NCBI GenBank assembly: GCA_034430175.1
Contig: DAOUFI010000025.1
Location: 62,001-126,000 of the forward strand
DNA length: 64,000 nt
From: UBA6107 sp034430175
GTDB lineage: Bacteria; Chloroflexota; Anaerolineae; Anaerolineales; Anaerolineaceae
Direction of reading: 5' to 3'
Below, in pieces: positions 15,957-23,798 of this stretch. Under the pieces are notes generated by a model that saw only the letters and a list, made by a program, of their open reading frames with translations, made no database searches and was not told the DNA's origin. The first letter of the stretch is position 1. Each line of letters starts with the position of its first letter. Made by a program: the position numbers and the translations under genes.

Positions 15957-17171
15957 TTATTCACCCAAGTAATCGCGAAGTTTTCGCCGGATTGATGGAT
16001 GACGCAAGCGACTCAATGCTTGAGCTTCTATTTGACGAACGCGTTCACGCGTGACACCCATTTTTCGGCCAACTTCCTCAAGTGTATAGGCTTGTCCATC
16101 AAGTAATCCATACCTTAGCTGTAAAATGCGTACTTCACGGGGAGGAAGGCCATTTAAAACATCTTCAAGATGCTCACGAAGAAGATTATATGTAGCGGAT
16201 TCATCGGGTGGGGGAGCTTCATCATCTTCAATAAAATCACCCAAAACGGAATCTTCTTCATCGTCTGTAGGTGTTTCAAGCGATAAGGGGCGTCTGGCTA
16301 CCTGGATCATATTTTCAACTTTTTTGGGTGGAACATCCAGAGATAATGCTAATTCATCAACCGTTGGTTCTCGACCAAGTCTTTGGGTCAACTGATGCTG
16401 GATTCGTAATAGTTTATTGATTTGATCACCCATATGAACCGGAACCCGGATTGTACGACCTTGGTCAGCAATGGCACGGGTGACTGCTTGACGAATCCAC
16501 CAGGTGGCATAAGTGCTGAATTTATGACCTCGGCGGTAATCAAATTTCTTTGTGGCTCTAATCAGGCCGATATTACCTTCCTGAATCAGATCAAGGAATG
16601 GAACACCACGCCCCATATACTTCTTGGCTACACTGATCACCAAACGTGAATTTGCAGTGATTAGATGTTCACGAGCTGCCCAACCATCTTCAATTAATTT
16701 GCGAAGCTCCAAACGTCGTCGATTGCTGACATTCCCTTTTGCTAATTCTTCCCGAGCCATGCGACCACGTTCAATCCGTTGAGCCAGATCAACTTCTTCT
16801 TCAGCGGTCAGTAATGGAACACGACTTACTTCTTTAAGATAAAGACCAATGGTGTCATCTGTATCAATATTCTCAAGATCATCGACAAGGAGGTTTTGAG
16901 CCGTTGTGGCTTCTTCATCTTCAGCGATTGATAAATCTTCTTCAGTGGGTTCCTCGTGAATGGATTCATCTTCAACGTAGGAAATTCCTGCACTCATTAA
17001 CGCTGCGAAGGTCTCTTCTAATTGTTCAACATCCTGTTCAGCGTCAGGGAAGAAGTGCAGGATATCATCAATAGTTACATAGGATTTTTGCCGGCCTAAC
17101 TCGATCAGTCGTGCGATGGCAGGATATTCTTCTTCTTCATCATCAACAATACTAATTATTGGTTTTTCCAT
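15957..17171 (-). CDS. sigA: Principal RNA polymerase sigma factor (sigma-70 family, SigA/RpoD)
   Basis: A 404-residue group 1-type sigma factor. Region 1.1 is acidic (residues 1-100). Region 1.2 begins DTIGLYLKEVSRVPLLTAEEE. Regions 2.1-2.4 contain LITANSRLVISVAKKYMGRG, FLDLIQEGNIGLIRA, and KFSTYATWWIRQAVTRAIAD for -10 recognition. Region 3 follows, and region 4.2 is TLEEVGRKMGVTRERVRQIE for -35 recognition. The conserved core predicts TTGACA/TATAAT-type promoters, consistent with the TATAAT boxes in the window. No Shine-Dalgarno precedes the ATG; the upstream sequence is AT-rich. Confidence 0.96.
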   Translation of the reverse strand: MEKPIISIVDDEEEEYPAIARLIELGRQKSYVTIDDILHFFPDAEQDVEQLEETFAALMSAGISYVEDESIHEEPTEEDLSIAEDEEATTAQNLLVDDLENIDTDDTIGLYLKEVSRVPLLTAEEEVDLAQRIERGRMAREELAKGNVSNRRRLELRKLIEDGWAAREHLITANSRLVISVAKKYMGRGVPFLDLIQEGNIGLIRATKKFDYRRGHKFSTYATWWIRQAVTRAIADQGRTIRVPVHMGDQINKLLRIQHQLTQRLGREPTVDELALSLDVPPKKVENMIQVARRPLSLETPTDDEEDSVLGDFIEDDEAPPPDESATYNLLREHLEDVLNGLPPREVRILQLRYGLLDGQAYTLEEVGRKMGVTRERVRQIEAQALSRLRHPSIRRKLRDYLGE

Positions 17172-17534
17172 TTAAATTAATAAGCCTTCCCGCAGAGAGC
17201 GCAAGTGAATCTACCCAATTCAGAATACACAAATTGCATTAGAAATTCAATAGATTCGTTTAAGAAAATTCTCAGGTAGCTTGCAAAATGAATGAGCAGA
17301 AATGATTCCGCTCATCTCACAATAAATCTAATCCGAAAATTTCGCGAATAATAATATACAACAATTGAGGTATCAAAGTCAACAGGTTTTCTGGATTCTA
17401 ATGCTATTTTAATGATATTCATCATTAATATCATAATCAAACGAATTGCAGATGAATAATGATAAAATATGCGGAAATTTTGTTCATATTTTTGGTATTT
17501 ATTCAACTTCAATCAAAATTTTGGAGGCAAAAAG
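17172..17534. other. Intergenic region between divergent sigA and hppA
   Basis: A 363-nt AT-rich region that must hold the promoters of both genes. I see no open frame with coding character. The clearest structure is an overlapping pair of palindromes at 17411-17433: AATGAT-4 nt-ATCATT, and TGATATT-7 nt-AATATCA. This could be an operator, since the first resembles the half-sites of Fur-type boxes, or simply AT-rich symmetry. No well-spaced -35/-10 pair was found. Confidence 0.5.
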
Positions 17535-19865
17535 ATGACTATTGATTTGTTTGGAATGGCCAGACACGGTTTGAGCAACTTTGAGCAAATCGCCATTGTT
17601 GCCGTACTCGTGGTCGCATTCATCAGTTTGATGTATGCTTGGCTGCTGCGTGGAACTGTTCTAAAGAAAGACAAAGGTTCAAAAAAGATGCAGGAAGTAT
17701 GGGATGCCATCCGAGTGGGAGCGAATAGTTATTTGTCTCGACAGTTGAAGACGATCCTCCCTGCGGTTGCCATACTTACAGTCGCATTATTCCTCTCAGT
17801 TTATGTAGTTTCCCCAAGTCAGGAAGCGATTGATGAATTCGGTAACAACGCCATTCTGGCGATCAGTCTGGGCCGATCCATCGCGTTCATTTTGGGAGCA
17901 TCCTTCTCACTGATTGTCGGACAGCTTGGTATGCGAATGGCTATTCAGGCGAGCGTTAGGTCGGCATCTGCGGCGCGACGTTCATTTAATGAATCTCTTT
18001 CAATTGCCTATTATGCAGGAACAATCACCGGAATGTTGACCGATGGACTTGGTCTTTTGGGTGGTACTGTAATCTTCATTATCTTTGGTAAGGCATCCCC
18101 AGATGCATTACTTGGATTTGGTTTTGGCGGCACTTTGCTTGCCTTGTTCATGCGCGTTGGTGGCGGTATTTATACCAAAGCCGCTGATGTTGGTGCAGAT
18201 CTTGTTGGTAAGGTTGAAAAAGATATCCCCGAAGATGATCCTCGTAACGCGGCAGTGGTTGCCGATTTGGTTGGTGACAATGTTGGTGACTGCGCTGGTA
18301 TGGCAGCGGATATTTTCGAAAGCTATGAGACAACAATTGTTTCAGCCTTAATTCTTGGAATTTCACTTTGGGATAAGGATCCAAATAAAAGCCTTCACTG
18401 GATCGTTTATCCGTTAATCATACGTGGTATCGGTGTGTTAAGTTCGATACTTGGAACTTTCACTGTCCCTATTTGGGAGAAATTCCCGATCAAATTCCTT
18501 CGCGCGCATGACGCTGAAGAATCAATGTTCCGATCGTATGAAGTTTCGAGCGTGAACACGGTTGCGTTCTCCTTCCTGGTAGCTATCCTTTACGCTAAAG
18601 ATTGGAAGCTGGCTATGTTGACCACAATCGGTGTTGCTCTGGCTGTGGCTTTCAACCCGTTGACCTCATATTTCACTTCAACCAAGAATTCTCCTGTCAA
18701 GGATGTTGTGGAGGCGACGAAAACCGGTTCTGCAACCACCATCCTTTCAGGCCTTTCTCTGGGTATGGAATCCAGTGTATACGCTCTAGTTGTGATCGTT
18801 ATCAGCTTTGTTGGTGCAATTCTGCTATATGGTGGGATGAATCCATTCGGTGCGAATCTGGATGAAATCGCAATGCTCAAGATCCTGTACGGCGTTGCCA
18901 TGGTTGGTATCGGTATGCTTAGCCACACCGGTAATAATGTTGCAATGGACTCCTACGGACCTATTTCTGATAATGCCAACGGCATTGGTGAGATGGCCTG
19001 GCATGATGACAATGACGAAACAACCGTGAAGGCTCGGCAAATTATGGCCGACTTGGATGCAGTGGGTAATACCACTAAAGCTATCACCAAGGGTGTAGCT
19101 ATCGCCTCAGCAGTGATTGCCGCTGTCAGTCTCTTCTCATCATATATTACCGATGTTGGAAAAGTTCAAGAGAATATTGGCCTAACAAAATTAACCGGAA
19201 TCAACATCGCAGATACTCGTATCTTTATCGGGTTCCTGTTGGGTGGCGCGTTACCCTGGTTATTTAGCTCTCTGTCCATCCGTGCAGTCAGTCGCGCAGC
19301 CGGTAAGATTGTTGAAGAAGTTCGTCGCCAGTTCCGCATCCCGGGCATCATGGAAGGGAAAGTGAAACCGGATTACGCACAGGTGGTCGGAATCTCCACC
19401 GGATCAGCTCAGAAGGAATTGATCCCTCTGGCTACCATTGCGGTCTTACTACCTCTTGTTATTGGTCTGGCATTTGGTGTCGAAGCGCTGGGTGGTTTCC
19501 TGGCTGGCGTGATTCTCTGCGGTCAGTTACTCGCCGTTTTCATGGCAAACGCGGGTGGCGCCTGGGACAATGCTAAAAAGATGATCGAAGACGAACCTCG
19601 CGACCTGGTAGCAAATACAGGCAAGGGTTCCGAACGTCACAAGGCTGGAGTTGTTGGTGATACTGTTGGTGATCCCTTAAAAGACACCGCTGGTCCTGCA
19701 CTAAATCCAATGATCAAAGTCGTCAACTTGATCAGCCTATTGGCAGCACCGGTGATCGTTACCTTCCAGGGACAGACGATAGTTCGCATTAGCGCGGCTA
19801 TTGTTATGGCTGCAGCCATCCTGTGGGCAGTGATCGTAAGTAAGAAACCTGCCAAAGTTGGCTAA
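17535..19865 (+). CDS. hppA: Membrane proton-translocating pyrophosphatase, K+-independent type
   Basis: A 776-residue integral membrane protein with about 16 transmembrane segments that couples pyrophosphate hydrolysis to ion pumping. Signature blocks include TKAADVGADLVGKVEKDIPE with the catalytic aspartates, DNVGDCAGMAADIFESYE, SYGPISDNANGI and a C-terminal HKAGVVGDTVGDPLKDTAGP. The segment GNTTKAITKG has Lys at residue 515 where K+-dependent enzymes have Ala; this Lys is the known marker of K+-independent, H+-pumping types. GGAGG lies 7 nt before the ATG, which is preferred over an in-frame start 22 codons upstream. Transcription ends at a strong hairpin. Confidence 0.96.
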   Translation: MTIDLFGMARHGLSNFEQIAIVAVLVVAFISLMYAWLLRGTVLKKDKGSKKMQEVWDAIRVGANSYLSRQLKTILPAVAILTVALFLSVYVVSPSQEAIDEFGNNAILAISLGRSIAFILGASFSLIVGQLGMRMAIQASVRSASAARRSFNESLSIAYYAGTITGMLTDGLGLLGGTVIFIIFGKASPDALLGFGFGGTLLALFMRVGGGIYTKAADVGADLVGKVEKDIPEDDPRNAAVVADLVGDNVGDCAGMAADIFESYETTIVSALILGISLWDKDPNKSLHWIVYPLIIRGIGVLSSILGTFTVPIWEKFPIKFLRAHDAEESMFRSYEVSSVNTVAFSFLVAILYAKDWKLAMLTTIGVALAVAFNPLTSYFTSTKNSPVKDVVEATKTGSATTILSGLSLGMESSVYALVVIVISFVGAILLYGGMNPFGANLDEIAMLKILYGVAMVGIGMLSHTGNNVAMDSYGPISDNANGIGEMAWHDDNDETTVKARQIMADLDAVGNTTKAITKGVAIASAVIAAVSLFSSYITDVGKVQENIGLTKLTGINIADTRIFIGFLLGGALPWLFSSLSIRAVSRAAGKIVEEVRRQFRIPGIMEGKVKPDYAQVVGISTGSAQKELIPLATIAVLLPLVIGLAFGVEALGGFLAGVILCGQLLAVFMANAGGAWDNAKKMIEDEPRDLVANTGKGSERHKAGVVGDTVGDPLKDTAGPALNPMIKVVNLISLLAAPVIVTFQGQTIVRISAAIVMAAAILWAVIVSKKPAKVG

Positions 19866-19883
19866 TCAATAGGTAGATTATCG

Positions 19884-19918
19884 AAAACGAGCATCGATCA
19901 AACCGATGCTCGTTTTTC
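19884..19918 (+). terminator. Rho-independent terminator after hppA
   Basis: AAAACGAGCATCG, a 7-nt loop and CGATGCTCGTTTT form a 13-bp stem that runs into TTTTTC on the plus strand. The minus strand also ends in T residues, and the opposing pseudouridine synthase gene stops inside it, so it may work in both directions. Confidence 0.85.
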
Positions 19919-20578
19919 TTTGCATATATCGAGCCAAGAAGAAAAATCAGGCGGTATATCTGCATAAAGAGTTATTCTATTTCGAGTCTCCGGATGCAAA
20001 AAAGTAACAGAATACGCATGTAAAGCCACCCGGTTGATTTTTAAGTTACGGGAAAGGTTTTCGGAATCAGGGGTACAGTATAAATGGTCTCCAAGAATGG
20101 GATAACCAAGATAAAAAAGATGAGCTCGAATTTGATGCGAGAATCCAGTTTTGGGAAAAGCTGAAATATGTGAGATTCCATTTTTTAGATATTCAACCAA
20201 CGAAAACTCAGTCAAGGCAGTTTTCCCATTTTGCGAATCAACTACAGTGCGATGTCGCCGATCTCCGTTGACGAGGAGAGCCGACGCGTTTTGAAATCGG
20301 TCGGGGCAGTGGCCAAAGGCCAGCGCGAAATATTGTTTATTAATTAAATGTTCTGAAAATTGTTGGTTTAATAATTTGTGGCTTAAAGCGGTTTTTGCTA
20401 AAATCATAACGCCGCTGGTTTCTTTATCAAGCCGATGAACGATCCACAACCTGCCATACTCAGGTTCAAGAATTGATCGCAAATATGGCACGGTTTTATC
20501 ATAGCCATCGGCGATACTTAAGATGCCAGAAGGTTTATTGATGACAAGAATAGATTTATCTTCGTAAATGATCTGCAT
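19898..20578 (-). CDS. RluA-family pseudouridine synthase
   Basis: A 226-residue single-domain RNA pseudouridine synthase without an S4 domain. The catalytic motif is LWIVHRLDKETSGVMILAKT, with the active Asp in HRLD. VINKPSG, INKQYFALAFG and GFSHQIRAHLFYLGYPILGD are the other family motifs. The target may be rRNA or tRNA. The ATG directly follows the T-run of the degV terminator, and no ribosome binding site lies between; a GTG four codons earlier would start inside the hairpin. Expression probably depends on readthrough or an unseen promoter. Confidence 0.9.
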   Translation of the reverse strand: MQIIYEDKSILVINKPSGILSIADGYDKTVPYLRSILEPEYGRLWIVHRLDKETSGVMILAKTALSHKLLNQQFSEHLINKQYFALAFGHCPDRFQNASALLVNGDRRHRTVVDSQNGKTALTEFSLVEYLKNGISHISAFPKTGFSHQIRAHLFYLGYPILGDHLYCTPDSENLSRNLKINRVALHAYSVTFLHPETRNRITLYADIPPDFSSWLDICKEKRASV

Positions 20579-20608
20579 AAAAAAGGCCACACCTATTTGG
20601 TGCGGCCT
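20578..20608 (-). terminator. Rho-independent terminator after degV, abutting the next start codon
   Basis: On the minus strand AGGCCGCACC, loop AAATA and GGTGTGGCCT form a 10-bp stem with one G-U pair, then TTTTTT. The ATG of the pseudouridine synthase begins right after the T-run. Confidence 0.85.
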
Positions 20609-20616
20609 GCGTTGTA

Positions 20617-21465
20617 CTAATCTGGAAAGTTTTTAAAGAAGGAAACAGCAACCACACCTGGCCCAGCATGAACAATAATCGCCGGTGGCAATTTTGAAAA
20701 ACCGATAAAATCGGGGTTGATTTTTGTTGATAATGCATTTTTCAGAAATTCAGCATCTGCCATAGCGTCTGCTTGGAATATCGAAATATGTGAGTTCGCA
20801 CTGTTTTGACATTCTTCAGTAACTAAATCAATGATCCTGGATAGCGCACGTTTCTTGGTCCTTTGGGTTTCAAATGGTTGAACTTTTCCATCTAGAAAGA
20901 TCAAAATCGGTTTTACTTGCAAAATACTACCTATCAACGCCTGAGCACTTCCAATCCTTCCTCCTTTATGAAGGAATTCCAGTGTGTCAACGTAGAAATA
21001 AATCTTGCATGCTTTCTTCGCTTTTTCTAGTCTTAAGATAATTTCATCCGCAGACATCCCTGAATTCGCCCATTCGAGAGCTTTGTAAACCATTGTCCCC
21101 AAAGCCGGACCAATCGTACGTGAATCGAAAATCCGGATATCTGCATTCGGAAAATCCTTGGCAGCAATTGAGGCGCTTCGTACTGTACCACTAACATCCG
21201 CAGATGGGCAAATTACTATTGCAGTATCTTTCTTAAATGCGATCTCTTCGAAAATTGGTGAATAGAGAGCCGGAGGAGGCGCTGCAGTTTTTGGTAAAAC
21301 CGGTGAATTCTTCAATTTGCTTAAAAATACTTCGGTCGTGATCTCATTGTCATCGCGATAACTTTTTTCACCAATGACAATGATCTGCGGAATCATTGCG
21401 ATTCCCAGTTCTTCTGCTTCTTTGGGGTCGATCACAGAGGTCGTATCAGCAATGATTTTTATCAT
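20617..21465 (-). CDS. DegV-family fatty-acid-binding protein
   Basis: A 282-residue DegV (FakB-type) protein. These bind a fatty acid and, where FakA is present, present it for phosphorylation. IKIIADTTSVIDPKEAEELG opens the fold. The ICPSADVSGTVRSA and FDSRTIGPALGTMV blocks line the ligand site. The block YVDTLEFLHKGGRIGSAQAL is the family signature. The second ATG is chosen since AAAGGA is 7 nt before it and only 1 nt before the first. The stop is followed by a strong terminator. Confidence 0.92.
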   Translation of the reverse strand: MIKIIADTTSVIDPKEAEELGIAMIPQIIVIGEKSYRDDNEITTEVFLSKLKNSPVLPKTAAPPPALYSPIFEEIAFKKDTAIVICPSADVSGTVRSASIAAKDFPNADIRIFDSRTIGPALGTMVYKALEWANSGMSADEIILRLEKAKKACKIYFYVDTLEFLHKGGRIGSAQALIGSILQVKPILIFLDGKVQPFETQRTKKRALSRIIDLVTEECQNSANSHISIFQADAMADAEFLKNALSTKINPDFIGFSKLPPAIIVHAGPGVVAVSFFKNFPD

Positions 21466-21506
21466 TTTCATTTCCTTTAATTCTGAGAATTGAGGAACGT
21501 TACTAA

Positions 21507-22511
21507 TTATACATCACGTAGTAAATCGATCGCCGCTGGCACACCGCCCATACTCACCGCATTCTTTACGGCATTAATTATCGCCAATCTGACTACTTCT
21601 GCTGCATATGCGCCAACGACATTTACATCTACATTAATAGAGCCAGTGGAAAGAGCGAAGATGGTATCTCCATCGAAGAGGGTATGTGAAGGACGTATGG
21701 CCATTGCTAGACCATCCTGAGCCATTTGGGCGAGAAAATTCGTTTGTTGATTATCCAGGTTCGCATTTGTAGCAACTACGCCGATCACTGTGTTATGGGA
21801 AGATGCAAATGTAAGACCTACCTTGCCTATCTTTGATTTCATCAGGGAAAGTGTGTCTGCAAACAGGCCAGAAGAGCCGATTCTAATCGGACCACGCGAA
21901 AATGTTCTGGCCCCCGCAATTATTCTGCCCTGATCATCAATAACATCTCCGAATGGATTTACGGCAATAAGAGCGCCAACAATCAAACCAGAACCGAGAT
22001 CAATACTTGCTGAACCGATGCCCGATTTGGTTGCCTGATTTATTCCCAAAATGTTCCCTGCGGTAGCACCAGTACCTGCGCCTACGCACCCTTGTTTAAC
22101 AGCATCGGAGGAAGCATTTAGACAGGCTTCATACCCCATATCTTTACCTGGACGAATTTTGGAATTTCCGATACCTAGGTCAAACAAGATGGCAGAGGGG
22201 ACGATTGGCACAATGATATTGCCCGCATTAAATCCAAAACCTTTTTCCTCAAGATACTTCATCGCGCCAGAAGCAGCGTCGAGCCCAAAGGCTGATCCAC
22301 CGGCGAGCATGATCGCGTGCGCTTTATTCACCAAATGAAGTGGTCTGATTGCGTCAGTCTCACGCGTACCTGGAGCGCCACCTCTCTGATCCACGCCCGC
22401 AAATGCGCCTTTTTCGCATAACACAACCGTGCATCCTGTGATGGCATTAAGATCCTGCGCGTGTCCGACTTTTATGCCGGGAACATCGGTAATGGTGTTA
22501 TTTAATTTCAT
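21507..22511 (-). CDS. P1-family aminopeptidase (DmpA-like, S58)
   Basis: A 334-residue member of the P1 peptidase family, N-terminal nucleophile hydrolases that self-cleave. It opens ITDVPGIKVGHAQD and shows GAPGTRETDAI, LAGGSAFGLDAASGAM, GCVGAGTGATAGN and the late block NTVIGVVATNANL, where the conserved Thr/Asn cleavage region lies. Family members release N-terminal residues from peptides or amides; the substrate is unknown. GGAG is 5 nt before the ATG. It sits between the zinc-ribbon gene and degV in one operon. Confidence 0.93.
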   Translation of the reverse strand: MKLNNTITDVPGIKVGHAQDLNAITGCTVVLCEKGAFAGVDQRGGAPGTRETDAIRPLHLVNKAHAIMLAGGSAFGLDAASGAMKYLEEKGFGFNAGNIIVPIVPSAILFDLGIGNSKIRPGKDMGYEACLNASSDAVKQGCVGAGTGATAGNILGINQATKSGIGSASIDLGSGLIVGALIAVNPFGDVIDDQGRIIAGARTFSRGPIRIGSSGLFADTLSLMKSKIGKVGLTFASSHNTVIGVVATNANLDNQQTNFLAQMAQDGLAMAIRPSHTLFDGDTIFALSTGSINVDVNVVGAYAAEVVRLAIINAVKNAVSMGGVPAAIDLLRDV

Positions 22512-22525
22512 CTGGACTCCGAAAG

Positions 22526-23110
22526 TTAAACAGGCTTATGACAATTGGGACAAATAGATTCGGAGCTGACGATGACATATCCACAATTCTTGCAGGTGAA
22601 AGGTTGAATATCGCCTAGAGGAGCTCCGCAGCCGATACATTTTGCCTGCCCGGGAGGATTGGGTGTATTACAATAATCACAGACATATTTTTTCAAACGA
22701 TCCGAGAGTTCATAGCCGGAACCCAATGCTTTGGCTGTGGACTCGATGGTTTGCCACAATTCGTCAGTAAGGTCTATGTTTTCGATATCCTGCGCGATAT
22801 CATCAAGACGGTTAAGCAACCCCAGGGGATTTTTCCAGGCTGTAAGAGCAGATACCCCAAGGCTGGCTGCCACTCCCAGCCAGGCTTGTTGTCCAATTTG
22901 AACACTGACGCCATCTTCTACATTTTGCAAGATTACACTGACAGATGTTTTCCCACCAGATGAGGCATAAGGAGAGGTGGCAATCTGAACGGCAATCGTA
23001 TCATCGTTGCCCACTTGCTGGACTTGCATTGTTCCCCGGTTAAATCGGGCGATCAATGCCTTGGCAATATCATCGTTCTTGAAGCTTCCATGAAAAATGC
23101 GTTGTTCCAT
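22526..23110 (-). CDS. Double zinc-ribbon protein of unknown function
   Basis: A 194-residue protein. Residues 1-150 form an uncharacterised alpha/beta region starting MEQRIFHGSFKNDD. Residues 148-194 hold two zinc ribbons: CDYCNTPNPPGQAKCIGCGAP and CKNCG...CPNCHKPV, eight cysteines in CxxC pairs. A hydrophobic stretch AWLGVAASLGVSALTAW may pack as a helix. I do not recognise the N-terminal part. There is no Shine-Dalgarno; a TATAAT ends 6 nt before the ATG, suggesting a leaderless mRNA. It heads the operon with the P1 peptidase and degV. Confidence 0.8.
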   Translation of the reverse strand: MEQRIFHGSFKNDDIAKALIARFNRGTMQVQQVGNDDTIAVQIATSPYASSGGKTSVSVILQNVEDGVSVQIGQQAWLGVAASLGVSALTAWKNPLGLLNRLDDIAQDIENIDLTDELWQTIESTAKALGSGYELSDRLKKYVCDYCNTPNPPGQAKCIGCGAPLGDIQPFTCKNCGYVIVSSESICPNCHKPV

Positions 23111-23116
23111 AATTGA

Positions 23117-23124
23117 ATTATAAT
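23117..23124. promoter_or_regulatory. Symmetric -10 element shared by zinc-ribbon and SH3b genes
   Basis: The palindrome ATTATAAT gives TATAAT on both strands in the 47-nt gap between divergent genes. On the minus strand the hexamer ends 6 nt before the zinc-ribbon ATG (leaderless expected). On the plus strand it ends 33 nt before the SH3b gene, which has its own GGAG. No good -35 is seen on either side. Confidence 0.5.
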
Positions 23125-23157
23125 CAACTTTGATAGATAGAATTATTGGAGAAAGTG

Positions 23158-23775
23158 ATGAAATTCAAGTTCGTTAGATTCGTATTACTCCCAGTGATCT
23201 TTATTGGTTTGATCACAACATTATATACGTTTAATTCTCCCATTGTGGTGCAAGCCCAGCAACCAACAGGATCGATCCCCACGGTGACACCATTATCCAA
23301 TGGACCAACGGGTGTTGTAAATACCGGGCAAGTTGAATTTGCTCTTGTTCGGTCAGGACCTAGTACACTCTATGACGAGATTGGAGTTCTTTTACCTGGT
23401 CAAGTTGTGAATGTTATTGGAAAAACGATGGCAGGAGACTGGCTAAAAATCGAATACCCAAAAGGGGACAATGGAGTAGGATGGGTATACTCGATTAATT
23501 TGACAGTATCAGGTGGCGAAATTCCAGTGGTTGAGATCCCTCCGACGCCCACTCCGAAAATTACACGTACGATTGATCCGACGATGGCCGCACAGTATGT
23601 CATTACTCCGGCAGCTACTCGTCTACCAACGTTTACCGCTCCGGCACCCATGACCATTCCCACTTACAGCACGGGTGTGATCGGTAATGGGCATATCCCT
23701 GTGGGGTTGGTGATTTTAATCTTGGCTGGACTGGGATGTTTGTTTGGTGTTATCTCCTATATCCAATCCAGATAG
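23158..23775 (+). CDS. Secreted, membrane-anchored SH3b-domain protein
   Basis: A 205-residue protein with an N-terminal signal sequence or anchor (FVRFVLLPVIFIGLITTLY). A bacterial SH3b domain follows at about residues 50-120 (FALVRSGPSTLYDEIGVLLP through GVGWVYSINL). A Pro/Thr-rich linker (EIPPTPTPKITRT) leads to a C-terminal transmembrane helix LVILILAGLGCLFGVISYIQ ending in SR. SH3b domains often bind cell-wall peptides. GGAG lies 6 nt before the ATG. The following gene starts 23 nt downstream. Confidence 0.85.
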   Translation: MKFKFVRFVLLPVIFIGLITTLYTFNSPIVVQAQQPTGSIPTVTPLSNGPTGVVNTGQVEFALVRSGPSTLYDEIGVLLPGQVVNVIGKTMAGDWLKIEYPKGDNGVGWVYSINLTVSGGEIPVVEIPPTPTPKITRTIDPTMAAQYVITPAATRLPTFTAPAPMTIPTYSTGVIGNGHIPVGLVILILAGLGCLFGVISYIQSR

Positions 23776-23798
23776 TTATTTCATCCATTGAGGATCGC

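Noticed and set aside
18590..18928. Minus-strand frame inside hppA
   Set aside because: Shadow frame opposite conserved pyrophosphatase residues.
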